From Nemophila menziesii (Eukaryota; Streptophyta; Magnoliopsida; Boraginales; Hydrophyllaceae): a stretch of DNA of 64,000 bases. The translations under genes were made by a program, and so were the position numbers. The stretch spans positions 10,107,186-10,171,185 of the forward strand of contig JARWIR010000013.1 in NCBI GenBank assembly GCA_029959085.1, given 5' to 3'. Position 1 is the first letter of the stretch. Each line of letters opens with the position of its first letter. The notes beneath the pieces were generated by a model that ran no database searches, was not told the DNA's origin, and was given only the letters and a program-made list of their open reading frames with translations. Shown here piece by piece: positions 46,111-58,289 of this stretch.

Positions 46111-47288
46111 GTTTGATTTTCTATATATTGTTTAATAAATATTCCTTGATGTAAAGATCTTTCCTTTTCATGTTTTCTTAAATGAGTACATTTTTGTGTT
46201 CTTCATTTGTTGCACTTCTGTAACAGATGACTAATGACTGTTGTGCAAGTATATGTTTGTGGGAAGAAAATGAGTAACCGGATAACAAGTCATTAATTGG
46301 AGTCTTATCTCTGATTCTTAAAGGCATTGCACAGAATACAACTAGAATGTGTTGATTGTTCTTTGTACCAAAGTCTTTCTTAAGGGAGCACATATTTATT
46401 GAAAGTTATATGTGACAGGGAGGCGCAGTTGTAGAGATCTTAAGGTAATTCTAACTATTTCTTGCATAGTTTTGTTTTTTTGTATTTTTAGCATATGAAT
46501 AATTGTTTTGATGTACCTTTTATAGCTTGGCATGGACTTTGGAGCCATTCGTTCAAACTCACCAATTCTCCCTGCATTCCTATTTTACTCAGAAAAGATG
46601 CAAGGCGGTGTTGCAATTAAACTGGTATGTGAAGGATCCAGAGATATTATTAAGAGAATAAATGTATGATATGACATTTTTTTTAATCACTTGACATTAA
46701 TCAAGTTTCTCTATTCACCAAGCATCTGAAGTTCATATTCACTGGAAATTATTACAATTTACGGTTTTGGTTTCAGAATTAACAACGAACCTTTCAAGAG
46801 AGAAATGCAAAAATTCACTGAAAAAATTGTTGGAATGATGAAATCCGAAAGATTGTTTCAGTCTCAAGGTGGTCTGATCATTATCTCGCAGGTTTGATTT
46901 TCTATATATTGTTTAATAAATATTCCTTGATGTAAAGATCTTTCCTTTTCATGTTTTCTTAAATGAGTACATTTTGTGTTCTTCATTTGTTGCACTTCTG
47001 TAACAGATGACTAATGACTGTTGTGCAAGTATATGTTTGTGGGAAGAAAATGAGTAACCGGATAACAAGTCATTAGTTGGAGTTTTATTTCTGATTCTTA
47101 AAGGCATTGCACAGAATACAACTGGAATGTGTTGATTGTTCTTTGTACTAAAGTCTTTCTTAAGGGAGCACATATTTATTGAAAGTTATATGTGACAAGG
47201 AGGCGCAGTTGTAGAGATCTTAAGGTAATTCTAACTATTTCTTGCATAGTTTTTTTTTTTTTGTATTTTTAGCATATGAATAATTGTT
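45984..47288 (+). repeat. Tandem duplication inside the Helitron, about 520 bp each
   Basis: 45984-46505 and about 46768-47288 are nearly identical, with a few substitutions and one or two single-base indels. Each contains most of the last beta-galactosidase exon and its downstream intron. The second copy begins in a T-rich context (TTTTGGTTTCAG) that provides its own splice-acceptor-like end before AATTAACAACGAACC. Between the copies, about 46530-46630, an open segment starting LGMDFGAIRSNSPILP is of unknown origin. Confidence 0.85.
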
Positions 47289-47840
47289 CAATTGTTCAAT
47301 TGTTCTTCAATTGTTCAATAGAACTGAAGTCATATTGTACATCATAGGGACCAATTACAGATATTTCTATTGTTAGGACAAATGTTGCAATTGACCCCTA
47401 TATAATAATTACTATTGTCTCTTTGCTCTCAGCTTATGTACTATAAGTGAAATGTTGTGTATTAAGGTATGAATTTCGACAAAAAAACAAATAAACATAG
47501 AATGTCCATTTCCAACAACAGAATCTTAAGGCTACAATCCAATCCAGTATAAGTGCTTGAAAGCATTCTAACAAAATTTAACCATATTAATAAGAAAAAA
47601 AAAAGAACTTCATTTTTAATTAATGTTTAGTTGTTCGGCTCTAATCATATATTTTAAATTTTCATGAATTTAAAATAGTAATAACAAAAAAATAATATAA
47701 AGACTTATAGTGGAATTTTTTCATAATTTAGGTTTTTAAAGATTTGTGTACTTATTGTATTCTAGATTCTCAGAAATTTTTCAACCGTTATTAAATTTAT
47801 TTAATTTTCGTAGTGACTTTAGGCACGGGTCATATCTAGT

Positions 47841-48216
47841 TTTTATATATTAGAAAGTTATTTAGCATTTTAGAGTTATTTAATACAGGTCAAATCTTAT
47901 ATTTCGAAAAATAAAACAAAAATATTAGTTAGTTTAATTAATATCCAATACTAACCATCTTATCTATCAAACAAAATAAGAATTATAAATTTTTTTAAAA
48001 ATGTATTATTTGAATAAGTGTACATTTTAAATACCTTTTCTGAAAATCACCCCTTCAACGTTTGTCCATGCATCTTCTCTATAACATTAGCCGTGCCCGA
48101 TAACGTGGATTTGTGTTTATTTTTTTTTTGATTGGCAGATTTGTGTTCATTACGTTTAAGGAATGAATAAAACATAATGTACAAATAAATTAATAAAAAT
48201 AAATTACTGTTACTTA
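47841..48216. other. Intergenic, no feature seen
   Basis: AT-rich host DNA between the Helitron end and the CACTA transposase relic. Confidence 0.5.
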
Positions 48217-50561
48217 CGTCATGTGTGGTTCGATCTCGTCACAGTTATGCAGAATATACCAGTTGATTTGCTCCTTCTCTCTATATGGTAAATGACCAAA
48301 CTATTTTTTACCAACTGGAGAACACTGACCCTTAAAAACAGATAGCTATTTTGGCTTGGGCAGTGGATCATCGTATCTACTGGGATCGTTGAACTTTGGT
48401 TTTTCTTCTCGAAGATACCGTGATATGAATGTCAACGTCTCTTCCACCACATAATCTTCATCGATTGAACCCTCTAGCCTAGCCAGGTTTCAAATATACT
48501 CTTTTAACTTTTTCAAATACCTTTCAAATGGGTACATCCACTGCATTTGAACTGGGCCCCCTAATAATTCTTCAACGTATAAGTGTATCACCAAATGGGT
48601 CATTATATCAAAAAAAACGGGAGGTAAAATCATTTCTAGTTTGCACATAACTTCAACCACTCCCTCCTTGCCAGATTCCAACTCTTTCCTACTCAGATTC
48701 TTGTTACAAATGACTCTAAACACGTTAGCTAACCAAATTATCGAATCGCTAATCCCGGGGATACTAGCCACAAAAAAATACTGCATCATTACGTGACAAT
48801 CATGTGATTTCATTCCAATAATTTTCCGTATCACTTAGAACATTATTCCTCAAACTAGATGCGAAACCGTCGGGAAACTTATGTGCCTTCAACCAGTCAA
48901 GAAATACTTTCCGCTTACCCGTTGACAACGTATACTTTCCTCGTTTGAGTATCGCTTTACCTCCTCTTGATGTCAACCACAATTATTTCCTAATGCCCAT
49001 ATCTTTAGATCCATTCTCGCCTTCACGTTATCTTTGTTTATTTTCCCATCAAGTCCTACAACTGTAGCGAGCAAACTGTTGCACACATTCTTCTCGTAAT
49101 GTATTACATCGATGTTATGTTTTAACAAATTATCCGACCAATATGGTAAGCGATATAAAAAAAATACTCTTTTTCTTCTAACTGAACTCACGAGGTCCTG
49201 ATTTCTTTGTCGCCTTGCCACCAAAATCCCTACTTTGTCTTTTCTAAATCTATGTCTCATAGGTAACCAACTGATCAAAATAAACTACCCCTTTCTTCAC
49301 CTTCTTCGACGCAGTAGAATCCATGCATTCTAGGCAAGCTAAGTAACCTTGACCCTGCCACCTCGACGTGTATGTCTTAGCGTGGTAATCATTAGTCGTG
49401 GACAACGAACAAACCTTTATCGTAAACTCTTGCTTCGTATGAGAATCATACGTAAGGATACCTGTTTCCCACAACATCTCCAACTCAGCTACAATAGAGC
49501 GGAGAAAGACACCCATGTCCTTACCGGGTGAACGGGGACCCAGAATTAACAAACAAAGCTAAAATATGGTCTCTTTCATGCATACCCACGGTGGCAAGTT
49601 GTAGACGGTCAATATAACTAGCAAATATACATTCAGAGGTTCACTAGCAAACTCCTGATGTAACTCTACAAATATTTTCCAGTTATCACCATAAATAGGA
49701 TGGCGTAACACATGTGGATCGGTACTCTTTCCGGTATGGTGACATATCATGTTTTCGGCGGTGTGATTCGAAGCGTATAGTCACTACAACCTCGGGGAAA
49801 TTCGAAAAATAACAAAAAAAATTATGGGGTACTTTCTTACCTTTATTCATATCCCATCTAGACTCACTACATATTGGACACTTGTCGAGGAATTCATTAT
49901 CCTTGTAAAAAAGGGCACAATCATGCAAGAAAACATCAATCGTAGTGTAACCCATACCCATACTTTTCAACTTGTTGTTGCATTCCTCGTAAGACTCGGG
50001 CAAATTGTGAGATTTGGACAAAACACGACCCACCAATTCCAAGAGCTCGGTGAAAGATGTGTTAGTCCACTTTCTTCACCTTTATGTGCATAAGCTTGGC
50101 AATGAAATTCAAGGAACTCGTCACTGTAGATACAGGTTATAATTCAGTCCCCAATTCCTCGAACAAAGCTTTGAAACTTCCACGGCTTGTTTGGTGTGCG
50201 TCTCTCATCTCGGTATCACCCGAATGACCACCAACATCGTAACTAGGTCTCAAATCGTCATACACATTCAACATTTCATTTTCTAATTTTGGCACGGCAT
50301 TTTCTTCAGGAATTATCAATGATTCATCGTGTTTTGTTCAAACCTCATAAGTGGACAAACACCCAAACTATAGAAGGTGAACCCTAACTGTTTGTGTTTG
50401 ATATCGACGATTATTCGAACATTGATTACACGGGCAAAACATATAACCATTAAAACCATCTTGTCTTTAACAAAAGCGATAAAATCTTCTAAACCATAAG
50501 TATATTTTTTCGTCACAAGATCACGCGTTTTATTCCAACTCTTATCAATACCCGAAACCAT
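48217..50561 (-). pseudogene. CACTA transposase (Tnp2 type) relic
   Basis: The minus strand starts with MVSGIDKSWNKTRDLVTKKY (ATG at 50561). It then follows the Tnp2 domain order of the gene at 3-2614: a transposase-associated segment, the core (GPRSPGKDMGVFLRSIVAEL), HNIDVIHYEKNVCNSLL, SHDCHVMMQYFF and the ISRYLREEKPKFNDP stretch. It reaches a donor site GTAAGTAAC matching intron 2 of the other copy. Frameshifts and stops break it at about 50316, 50100, 49690, 49270, 48980 and 48830, with a stop near 48310. Downstream exons (DUF4216) are missing. No CACTA terminus was found nearby. It is useful as an outgroup because it lacks the 99-bp intron of the first copy. Confidence 0.85.
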
Positions 50562-50599
50562 CTTTTAATAACAAATTGATTTAACTAAACAACTACAAA

Positions 50600-51325
50600 A
50601 ATAGAAGAATAAAATAGATAATTATTACAACCCAATGAATAAATTAATAAAATTTACAACCCAATGAATAAATAAATAACAATTACAAACCAATGAATGA
50701 ATAAAATTACAAACCAATAAATGAATAAAAATTACAACCCAATAAATAAATAAACAAGTTCATATAACTAATAACAACTAGAAAAATATAAGATAAAAAG
50801 ATATAAATACATGAACATATGCATAATCTACAACATTCTAATAAAAAAGACAATCATAAAACAGTTATATATTAACCTAATCAACTCTTATAGCATGTAA
50901 TGCACAATTATAATAGAATAATCAAAATTAAAAAATTTGAATTTTATGAAAAATAGCTTGATTTTGTTGGAGAAAATGAGAATTGACCATGCCCCACCTT
51001 GAATATGGACCCGGTAATGGTGTAACAAGTTTATTAACGTAATCAAATATTATAGCATGTAATTCACAATTATAATCAAGAAAATTAAAATTTAAAAAGT
51101 TTGAATATTATGGAAAATACCTTGATTTGGTTGGAAAAATTGAAGATTGACCTTGTCCGACCTTGAATATGGACCTGAAAATGGTGTAAGATGATTTGGA
51201 GAAGCAAGTGGTAAAGATTAGAACAAATAGGAGTTAGGGTTTTGAGAGAAAGTAGAAGATAGGGTAGTGGATGTAGATTTAGTTATCATTTTTCTTAATG
51301 TATGTAGATGTGATTATGCCATTTT
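50600..51325. repeat. Short tandem repeats upstream of the relic transposase
   Basis: ATTACAACCCAATGAATAAA-like units (20-28 bp) occur about five times in 50620-50760. Then two longer diverged segments with TAGCATGTAATGCACAATTA (50890) and TAGCATGTAATTCACAATTA (51052), each followed by TTGGAAAAAATTGA...GACC-type sequence, form an imperfect direct repeat of about 165 bp (50877-51190). These may be the old subterminal region of the CACTA relic. Confidence 0.55.
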
Positions 51326-52009
51326 TTGAAATATCCGACCGGTAATAACCCTAGTTGTTTCCGGCCCCTAGATTTGTTCAAACAATATATCTATTGTGAC
51401 TTAAAATTCATAATTTATAAATGGAATTCCTCATTGTATAAAAATAAAATAGCAATTGCATTGTTTTTGTTATTTTTTCACTTCTTTGACATTGAAAAAA
51501 GAAAAAACTTTGACAACTAAAACCATATGTTACTACAAATATTAATTTAAAACACGTGGCATGTGAAATTTCTTAGATCACATGTCTCACATGTAATCTC
51601 TGTTAGATAATAGAATTATTTTAAGAGTTGTTTAATAATATTTTAAATTTATGATTCCTGTTTGAATAGTAGTAGTACTTTTGTCTCACAAAAAATATTG
51701 GGCTAAGATTACCATAAAAAAAACCATAGTATGTGTATTTGTTGTATATAGATAGATGATGAATAGAGCGGGTCGGGCTAAAATTGAGGTTTTCATAGAT
51801 CAATCAATGTAACCTAACATTGTCCAGGAATACAAAACACATGATGAGTTTGAAATGACGATTTCTGGATATGTGCAAAAACTACCAAATGAACAACTTG
51901 TCATGAAAATCAGGTTAGGTTCAATCTTGTCAAGGTGCAATGTATCTCTTTCCGAAAAAAAAAAATTGGTAATTAATTTTTCTTAGTCGAATCAATGTCC
52001 CTCTTTTTT
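51326..52009. other. Intergenic, no gene recognised
   Basis: AT-rich sequence with only short unconserved frames. Confidence 0.5.
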
Positions 52010-53040
52010 CTTTCCTAAGGAAATTATATTAAAACCTTTATTGACAAAGTTTACAAACGAGATTGTACCGACCAATCTCACTATACTTATATAAATTTTT
52101 TTAAAAATAAACCACTATAAAAATAAACTGATTATTTTTCTTAGCACATCTAGCAATATTATCAACAATTTCATTGTAAAATCTATTGATGTGTGAGATT
52201 TTCATAATGATAATTTGTTCAACCATTGCCAGATTTCATGTATGATCAGTTAATACTCAAGTTGATGCAGAACTGATTTTAAATACCTAGAATAATTTTA
52301 ATGTTATCTAAGTAAAACGAATTACTCGAGTAATTTTTTTAGCTGCTATTCTTATAGCATTAAGGAGACTTCATACTTTCCTCTACCACTGTGAATTGAC
52401 TTTGATTCGTTTAGATACGTCATGACCAACAATTATTTGGTTGTTGATGGCAACGCATGTGATACCTATATCTTCCCACCCATTAAAAAAAGATATGTCA
52501 TTAAGCCAAAGAACATCTTCACTTTGTGATGGATATGATCGTGTAGTGAAATTGTCGTTAGAGTACTTTGATTAGGATTAGTGGCACTTTCGACTATTAG
52601 GTCAATATCTCGAAAGATATTCCTAAATTCTAATGTCTCTCAAATATCAGTTGCAATTCTTGCCATAAAGGTGAAGCCATTACGGTAGTTAAATCCACCT
52701 AGAAATACAGAGAGTTTCGAACATCAGGAAGAAGGTTTTCTCAGATAACCTTGAGCTCATCCAATGTATTAGGCAGATGTCAGCGGCAAGTTGGACGATT
52801 CATTCGGTCGTCCGGAAGATCATCCAGTTGAGCGGGGAAGCGGGGAAGGGGGTCCAGTATCTTTTGAGTTCATTCCACAAAGGTATAACAGACACGCAAA
52901 TCGACTTGCCAAACTATCTAGGCATAGAGCATGTACATCAGATCCATCTTTGGATATCCAGGAGATATCCACCATCTTCAACAAACTTGGAATTGGTTGA
53001 TTTGCCCTTCAATTAATTTCTATTTTCTTTTTATGTACGC
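52010..53040. pseudogene. Fragments of retroelement RNase H domains, opposite orientations
   Basis: On the plus strand 52850-52990 reads VSFEFIPQRYNRHANRLAKL, the C-terminal helix pattern of LINE RNase H (RVT_3). On the minus strand 52300-52500 reads AVEESMKSPL(M)AIRIAAKK-like sequence, matching the central part of the same domain. Both are broken by stops and surrounded by decay. They could be one rearranged LINE tail or two insertions. Confidence 0.4.
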
Positions 53041-54387
53041 GTCCAAAAAAATACCTTCTTCGTCCCCATATACTTTGCTACAACCGACTATTTACCTCTT
53101 TTTATCAAAAAAATATGTTCTTGTCTTCGGAACTTTAAAATTGTGTCATAATTCGATAATATTCTCCATTAAGTTGTTAGATTATTTTTTTAATTATTTT
53201 TATCATTATTTTAGCCCATAACTTTAAAAAAATCAAAATTAAACACTAGAACTTTTAAATATTTCACACATCTTTCCACATAATTTATAAGTTTTTTAAA
53301 ATCAAAATCAACCCCCCAAACCTTTTAATTTTGTTCACACACCTCTCCACCTAGCCTATAAATTTTAGAAAATCAAAATTATCCCCCAAAATTTTAATTT
53401 ATTTGCACAATCATTTCCATCCCAATCTAATCCACACCTTCACCCTCCCCCTTTCCCCACCACCCTAGCATCCACTGTCCTACTCCAAGCATCCATAACA
53501 CTGTCCATTATCACCATAACCGCCATTACCATTAAAATTATTTAATAGCACCAAAATTAATTATATATAAGAAACTGGGACTTCTCATTAAACCTTTTGC
53601 AGTTAAATGGCGTATAGAGAAAATTGCTTGCTTAAACAGGTTACAATTACAAATGAACTACAAAAGTTCAAATATATAAACATTTGTAATGTTTAATATA
53701 CATCGATCTCATCTGCTTAAAGAAAAAGAGACCAATCAACCTTTAAAATATTTTGATAAATAACGATTATAAAAAGGAGACGAAAGATACTAGTCATGGA
53801 GACACCGGCGGATCCAGACACTAAATTGAGGAGGGGCTTGAAATATATAGGAGTTCGGGGTCAATTTTTTTGAAATTTTTAAGGTAAATATATAACTACC
53901 AGTTTCAAAATACAAATATGAGAATCTAACACCATTAAGTTCCTCGTCTCTTTAGTTGATGAACTTAGCAGTTAGTATTTATCCAAAAAATATACAAATA
54001 ACACCATTACACTTAATTTATATAGTATCGTTCGTATTATATGAATATACTATGTTATATCAATATTCTAATTTATAAATATGATGAATAAATTATCTAC
54101 AAAAATAAACATTGAAGTAATGTAAATAATAAATTACTAAGTATTATTACCCTCAAATTCAAAACAGAGGCACGTAATCATATACAAAAATTGTAATATT
54201 TAATAAGTCGATCTTATGAAAATTAATAAATTTATAACTTGAATCTAGTATATTAAAAAATAAGAATTTTTTTCGTAAAAAATTAAAATATAAGAATAAA
54301 GTTGAAATCTTATTCTTATTTTATATTGAACTTATTTTCGAATCAAATTATGTTTAAATTTAGTTTCGAAATGATTTTCTTAGGATT

Positions 54388-55024
54388 ATTGCCCAAGAAA
54401 CACCTCAAATTAGAATTAATGCCCCCTCACCCCCGCCACTTTCTTCTTTCCCATAAAAGGCACTCCTTTTTTTCCCTATTTTACCCCCTCACCCCAGCCG
54501 CCGTCCATTTATTAGTCGTTAGTTCGTATACATTGAGTTAGTTATATATATCTCCTCTGTCTCTCTCTCTCTTTCTCTTTCATCTCTATCTCTTTTTCTC
54601 TCTATCTCATTCATCTCTCTTCATTACCGTTTAAATTTCAAATTACACGCAAAAATCACCCTTGGCAGCAGCAGACAGTACAAAAGTGTACTTGCACGAG
54701 TGCTGGGAAACATTCCCATTACTCAACATTAGCCCACAAGTACAAAAGTGTACTTGCACGAGTGCTGGAAAACATTCTCATTACTCAACATTAGCCCACA
54801 CGTACAAAAGTGTACTTGCACGAGTGCTGGGAAACATTCCCATTACTCAACATTAGCCCACAAGTACAAAAGTGTACTTGCACGAGTGCTGGGAAACATT
54901 CCCATTACTCGCCCTTGGCGGCAGCAGCAGACGACAATAGATAGCAGTAAGGGCATTAAGGTATATTTACCTTAAGTGCCTTTTATGGGCAAGTGGCTAA
55001 GGTGGCAGGTGTTTATTGGGCATT
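54388..55024. mobile_element. Palindromic element nested inside the hAT element
   Basis: TTGCCCAAGAAACACCT at the left pairs with AGGTGTTTATTGGGCA at the right, and inside that CCCATAAAAGGCACT pairs with AGTGCCTTTTATGGG. The arms are 60-90 bp with gaps. Between them are a CT-rich microsatellite (54549-54630) and a 62-bp tandem array. No clear target duplication found. Confidence 0.65.
54678..54909 (+). repeat. 62-bp tandem repeat, 3.75 copies
   Basis: Units start at 54678, 54740, 54802 and 54864, each with the palindrome GTACAAAAGTGTAC followed by TTGCACGAGTGCTGG. Copies are nearly identical. CCTTGGCAGCAGCAGAC before and CCTTGGCGGCAGCAGCAGAC after the array are a further direct repeat. A 64-75 codon frame through it is a repeat artefact. 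Confidence 0.9.
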
Positions 55025-55298
55025 CACCCTTTCTATTATTTGGGTATTTGGGAAAAAGATAAAACAAATGCTAAGATCCAAACACCTAACTTCCATTCTA
55101 AATTCTAATATGTAAAGATACTAAACCAGTAAGAAACAATAACTTATGTGTTTCTTAGAAGATGCATGTTATATATAAACGTTCAAAAGAAACTAATTTT
55201 TTTTCGGGACAAGATTACATTTACGTCTCATAAAATTTACGAGTTCAGGAGGGGCTTGAGCCTTTTGGTCCCACTAAGGATCCGCCCTTTCATGGAGA

Positions 55299-56049
55299 TA
55301 CGCACATTTCACTCTATATATGCTTTAAGTGTCCCAACCATAGAAAATGATCAATTCAAACACATTTTAATTATTATATCACCCTTATATTATTTAGTTT
55401 AAGCTTTAGTTTATGTTTTTCTTTGGTTAGTCAGTCTCATACTTTAGAACAAAACTTTCATCCAATATTTGATGGTCCAATACCAATAATATTAAGACAC
55501 ATATCCCAAGTTTATGTCGTGTAAAAACTGATTATACTAACTACCTAGTTAATCTAATGACATGTATTTTAATAATATAATTAATGGCTATGGTATTAAT
55601 ATTGGACCATTCAATAATGGATGCAAGTCTTACCCCGTACTTTAAGAAAGAAATGTGAATTAAAATGGTGTTATCAATGTTGACGCCGACACATCGGTAT
55701 GCAACGAGACCTTTATTTTGGTTTGCCCTTAAACAAGGCCTAGATTCACCACACTTTCCCAATGGGCTATAACTCTGATAAAATCCCAACCGAAGATCAT
55801 ATCAGTAGATCTAGCGATTCTGTATCCGATGATCCTCAGTTTTGGATTCACTACTCATCTATGCTTCTCTGCCCTATCTTTCAAGTAATGTGGTATATAT
55901 AACCTATGTATATATAAGTGTGCATATTAAGTAAATAATTAAGCATGCATATTATGCATCTTATATCTTTCGTTATTAGCAAAGATTATACATTTATTTA
56001 ATTGCTAATGAGAATCCCCAAGTTCATTTAATTAATTAGTTTTGAACAC
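55299..56049. other. Loop of the foldback, no gene recognised
   Basis: AT-rich, with no conserved frame. Confidence 0.5.
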
Positions 56050-56455
56050 CAGGGTAATGGGGAGGGGGAGGTGAAGGGTGGATTAGATTAGGGTGGGGAG
56101 GATTGTTCAAATAAATTAAAAAAAATTGGGGGTTAATTTTCAATTTTAAAAATGTATGGGTTAGGTAAAACAATGTGTTAATAAAAAATTAAAAGTTTTG
56201 GAGGTTAATATTGATTTTTTTAAACCTATGAATTAGGTGGGAGGGGTTTGTGGAAAAAATATAATGTTTTCGTGGTTAGTTTTAATTTTTTTAAAACCTA
56301 TGGGTTAGATAATAATTTAAAACACTTTAATAATAATTTACCGAAGAAATTGAATGGAATTCATCCAAAAAAGGAATCGGGACACGATTTTAAAACTAAG
56401 GGAGTAAGAAGAATATTTTTCAGAAAAAGTGAAGTAGTCCGTCGCGGCAAATGAG

Positions 56456-56795
56456 GTATTTACTCTATAAAGAAAATTGTATTTCGCGGTAACGTGTATC
56501 TAAAAATATATTTTTAACGAGAGTAAAAGGTTATTTTCAATCAAAACAAAAAAAAAATTATATTTGATAGGTTTCTAACGTTCTTTTACCCCATAGGTTT
56601 TGAAAAAATGAAACGTGTGATTTGAATTGACTGTCATTGCATTTCGTATTAACATTTTACGAGTAGTTTGATGAACTTATCACTTATCTCCCGTTTAAGT
56701 TGATATGTGGTGGTTGGCTGTTATAACGTTAAAGAAATAAAATGTAAATATTAGAATATAATAAATTGTTATGGAGTATGTAAATAAATATTAAT

Positions 56796-56845
<50 letters not shown>

Positions 56846-56994
56846 AGAAAACGTTGTGTTTTTATATATAATGTTTATAAATTGTTTTTATAATAAATTG
56901 TTTTTATATATAAAAACACATTATAGTGTTATTATCTATCGTGGATTATCTTATATGTTTTCATGTAATATATATATATATATATATAAATATT

Positions 56995-57025
<31 letters not shown>

Positions 57026-57170
57026 ATATATTTATATATATAATGTTTGCTGTGTTTGAAAACACTACGAAAAATAAAAATTCTGCTAATAATTTATAAA
57101 TCATATTTTTAAATTTAATTTAGTCTAGTAATTACAACTATGTTTTATGTGTGAAGAAAGAGAAAATAAA
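56456..57170. repeat. Intergenic with (TA)n tracts
   Basis: (TA)n at about 56799-56841 and interrupted TATATA/TTTATATA tracts at 56968-57044. No gene. Confidence 0.7.
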
Positions 57171-57642
57171 ATGCGTAGCCTATAAAGCATGTCTAACACA
57201 AGTGTTGCATCAAAAACTTATTGCATGGATGTCGAGCCTCTTTCAAGCAAACAATTAAACCCCTTGCTTGTATCACTCGAGCTTTTTCCGTGCATCCATG
57301 GTTGAGATCAAACAACCCCATTTTCTTTTCCAAACCAACGAACTAATGGAACCATTCCTACCGTATGTTAAGGAGACACTAAATATGAAACCATATCCAC
57401 TTTCAACAAACCTTGGTAATTTTTGAATACGAAAGACCCTCTACATTAACGTTAATCTCATGCAAAACAATTTCGTATTCCTCTTGGTTTTAAAACTAAT
57501 TCAGTCAAAGTCCCTAAAATAAATTAGATTAATTATCACTCGAAAGAACAAAAAAGGAATTGTTGACAGTGGGATTTGAACCCACGCCCTTTCAGACCAG
57601 AACCTTAATCTGGCGCCTTAGACCAACTCGGCCATATCAACA
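57171..57642. repeat. Duplicated block, copy 1 (gene fragment plus tRNA-Leu)
   Basis: From CATGTCTAACACAAGTG onward this is a diverged copy of about 58290-59037. The left half keeps the words CATCCATGGTTGAGATC AAACAACC and ACTAATGGAACC that in copy 2 form an ORF start, but frameshifts break it here (a decayed gene fragment). The right half holds the first tRNA-Leu gene. Confidence 0.8.
57560..57642 (-). tRNA. tRNA-Leu (anticodon AAG)
   Basis: 83 nt on the minus strand. The acceptor stem TGTTGAT/GTCAACA has one G-T pair; the discriminator is A. The anticodon stem CCAGA/TCTGG encloses the loop TTAAGGT, so the anticodon is AAG. A long variable arm (class II) and T arm GGGTTCAAATCCC follow. No intron and no encoded CCA. 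A T6 run just downstream on the minus strand (57551-57556) is a good Pol III terminator. Confidence 0.95.
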
Positions 57643-58289
57643 ATGTGATATATGCAGTTAAATTCAATTTCATTACACAAATAATTGCGAAAAGTCATTT
57701 TATAGATTACATATATATTAATAAACTAGATTATAAAATCAATAACAACCAATCAAAATGACAAAGAACTCAGATTCGGGAAGCTACATTGAGCGCTCAC
57801 CTTCAAGCTCCAATCAGGAGCTCAATTATTACCCTCCATTCACGAGCTCATAATGCGCCACTTAGCACTCGTCTGCAAAGCCTGAGCAACTTCAACGAGA
57901 CATTAAGCTTCCATTGCAACAATGAGAAGTTTCAAAAAACGAGCAACTTTAAACACTTAGCAATCTGACTTTATAATGGAGAGAGAAGAGAGATATGGGA
58001 GAGGAATGGGGTTTCGATTTGTATAATGGGATTGGGGATTGGGGATTGGGTTTTGGGTTTTTATTTGTAGTTAATGGGGAAGGGAAGGGCTTTTTGGGTT
58101 TTTTTCACCTATTAGTTGGCTTTCCAACTACTAGTTGGAATCTGACTTTATAATAGAAAGCCAATGTTGTATTGGCCTCATATTATAAATGCTTCTTCGA
58201 ACAATGAGCAACTTCAAACACTTAGCAATGGTGTTTTCCAAGTATGGAAACACGATTAAGCTGCCACAAACTTCCGCCACATAAGTAGC
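57643..58289. other. Spacer between the two tRNA blocks
   Basis: AACAATGAGCAACTTCAAACACTTAGCAAT at about 58199 has a close relative near 57920-57965, so the spacer itself contains diverged duplicates. No gene. Confidence 0.5.

Larger units (their letters stand above)
44241..47840 (+). mobile_element. Non-autonomous Helitron (3600 bp) carrying captured gene fragments
   Basis: The left end TCTATATTATATTTTAG follows an A (44240) and the right end GGCACGGGTCATATCTAGT precedes a T (47841). A Helitron begins with TC, ends with CTRRT, and inserts between A and T without target duplication; all three hold. TCTATAYTATT-type starts and GCACGGGT...CTAGT ends are common in plants. The usual hairpin before the 3' end is weak (GTG/CAC around ACTTTAGG), so it has decayed. 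No Rep/helicase. Inside are a triple repeat, beta-galactosidase exons and a tandem duplication. Confidence 0.75.
53803..55290. mobile_element. Non-autonomous hAT-type element, GGCGGATCC termini (1488 bp)
   Basis: The ends are CACCGGCGGATCC and, on the complement, AAAGGGCGGATCC. Both flanks are CATGGAGA (53795-53802 and 55291-55298), a perfect 8-bp target duplication. AGGAGGGGCTTGA occurs just inside both ends. Same family as 21274-22174 by terminal sequence. It contains a palindromic insertion with tandem repeats but no transposase. Confidence 0.85.
53051..56455. mobile_element. Long foldback structure, arms of about 400 bp, 2.6 kb apart
   Basis: The left arm (about 53051-53480) is the diverged complement of about 56050-56455. 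Aligned blocks include GACTATTTACCTCTTTTT against GACTACTTCACTTTTT, the AACTTTAAAATTGTGTC / GTTTTAAAATCGTGTC words, repeated TTTTAAAATCAAAAT-type blocks, and CTCCCC...CACC against GGTG...GGGGAG. The left tip (TACCTTCTTCGTCCCC) resembles mariner/Stowaway ends; the right tip is less clear. It could be a long-TIR mariner-like element or an inverted duplication. The hAT element at 53803-55290 lies in its loop. Confidence 0.6.

Noticed and set aside
49824..50093. 89-codon plus-strand frame
   Set aside because: Antisense shadow of the minus-strand CACTA transposase relic.
51261..51275. TAGTG near 51265 as the end of the relic CACTA element
   Set aside because: No GACGAC-type subterminal repeats or CACTA consensus context around it.
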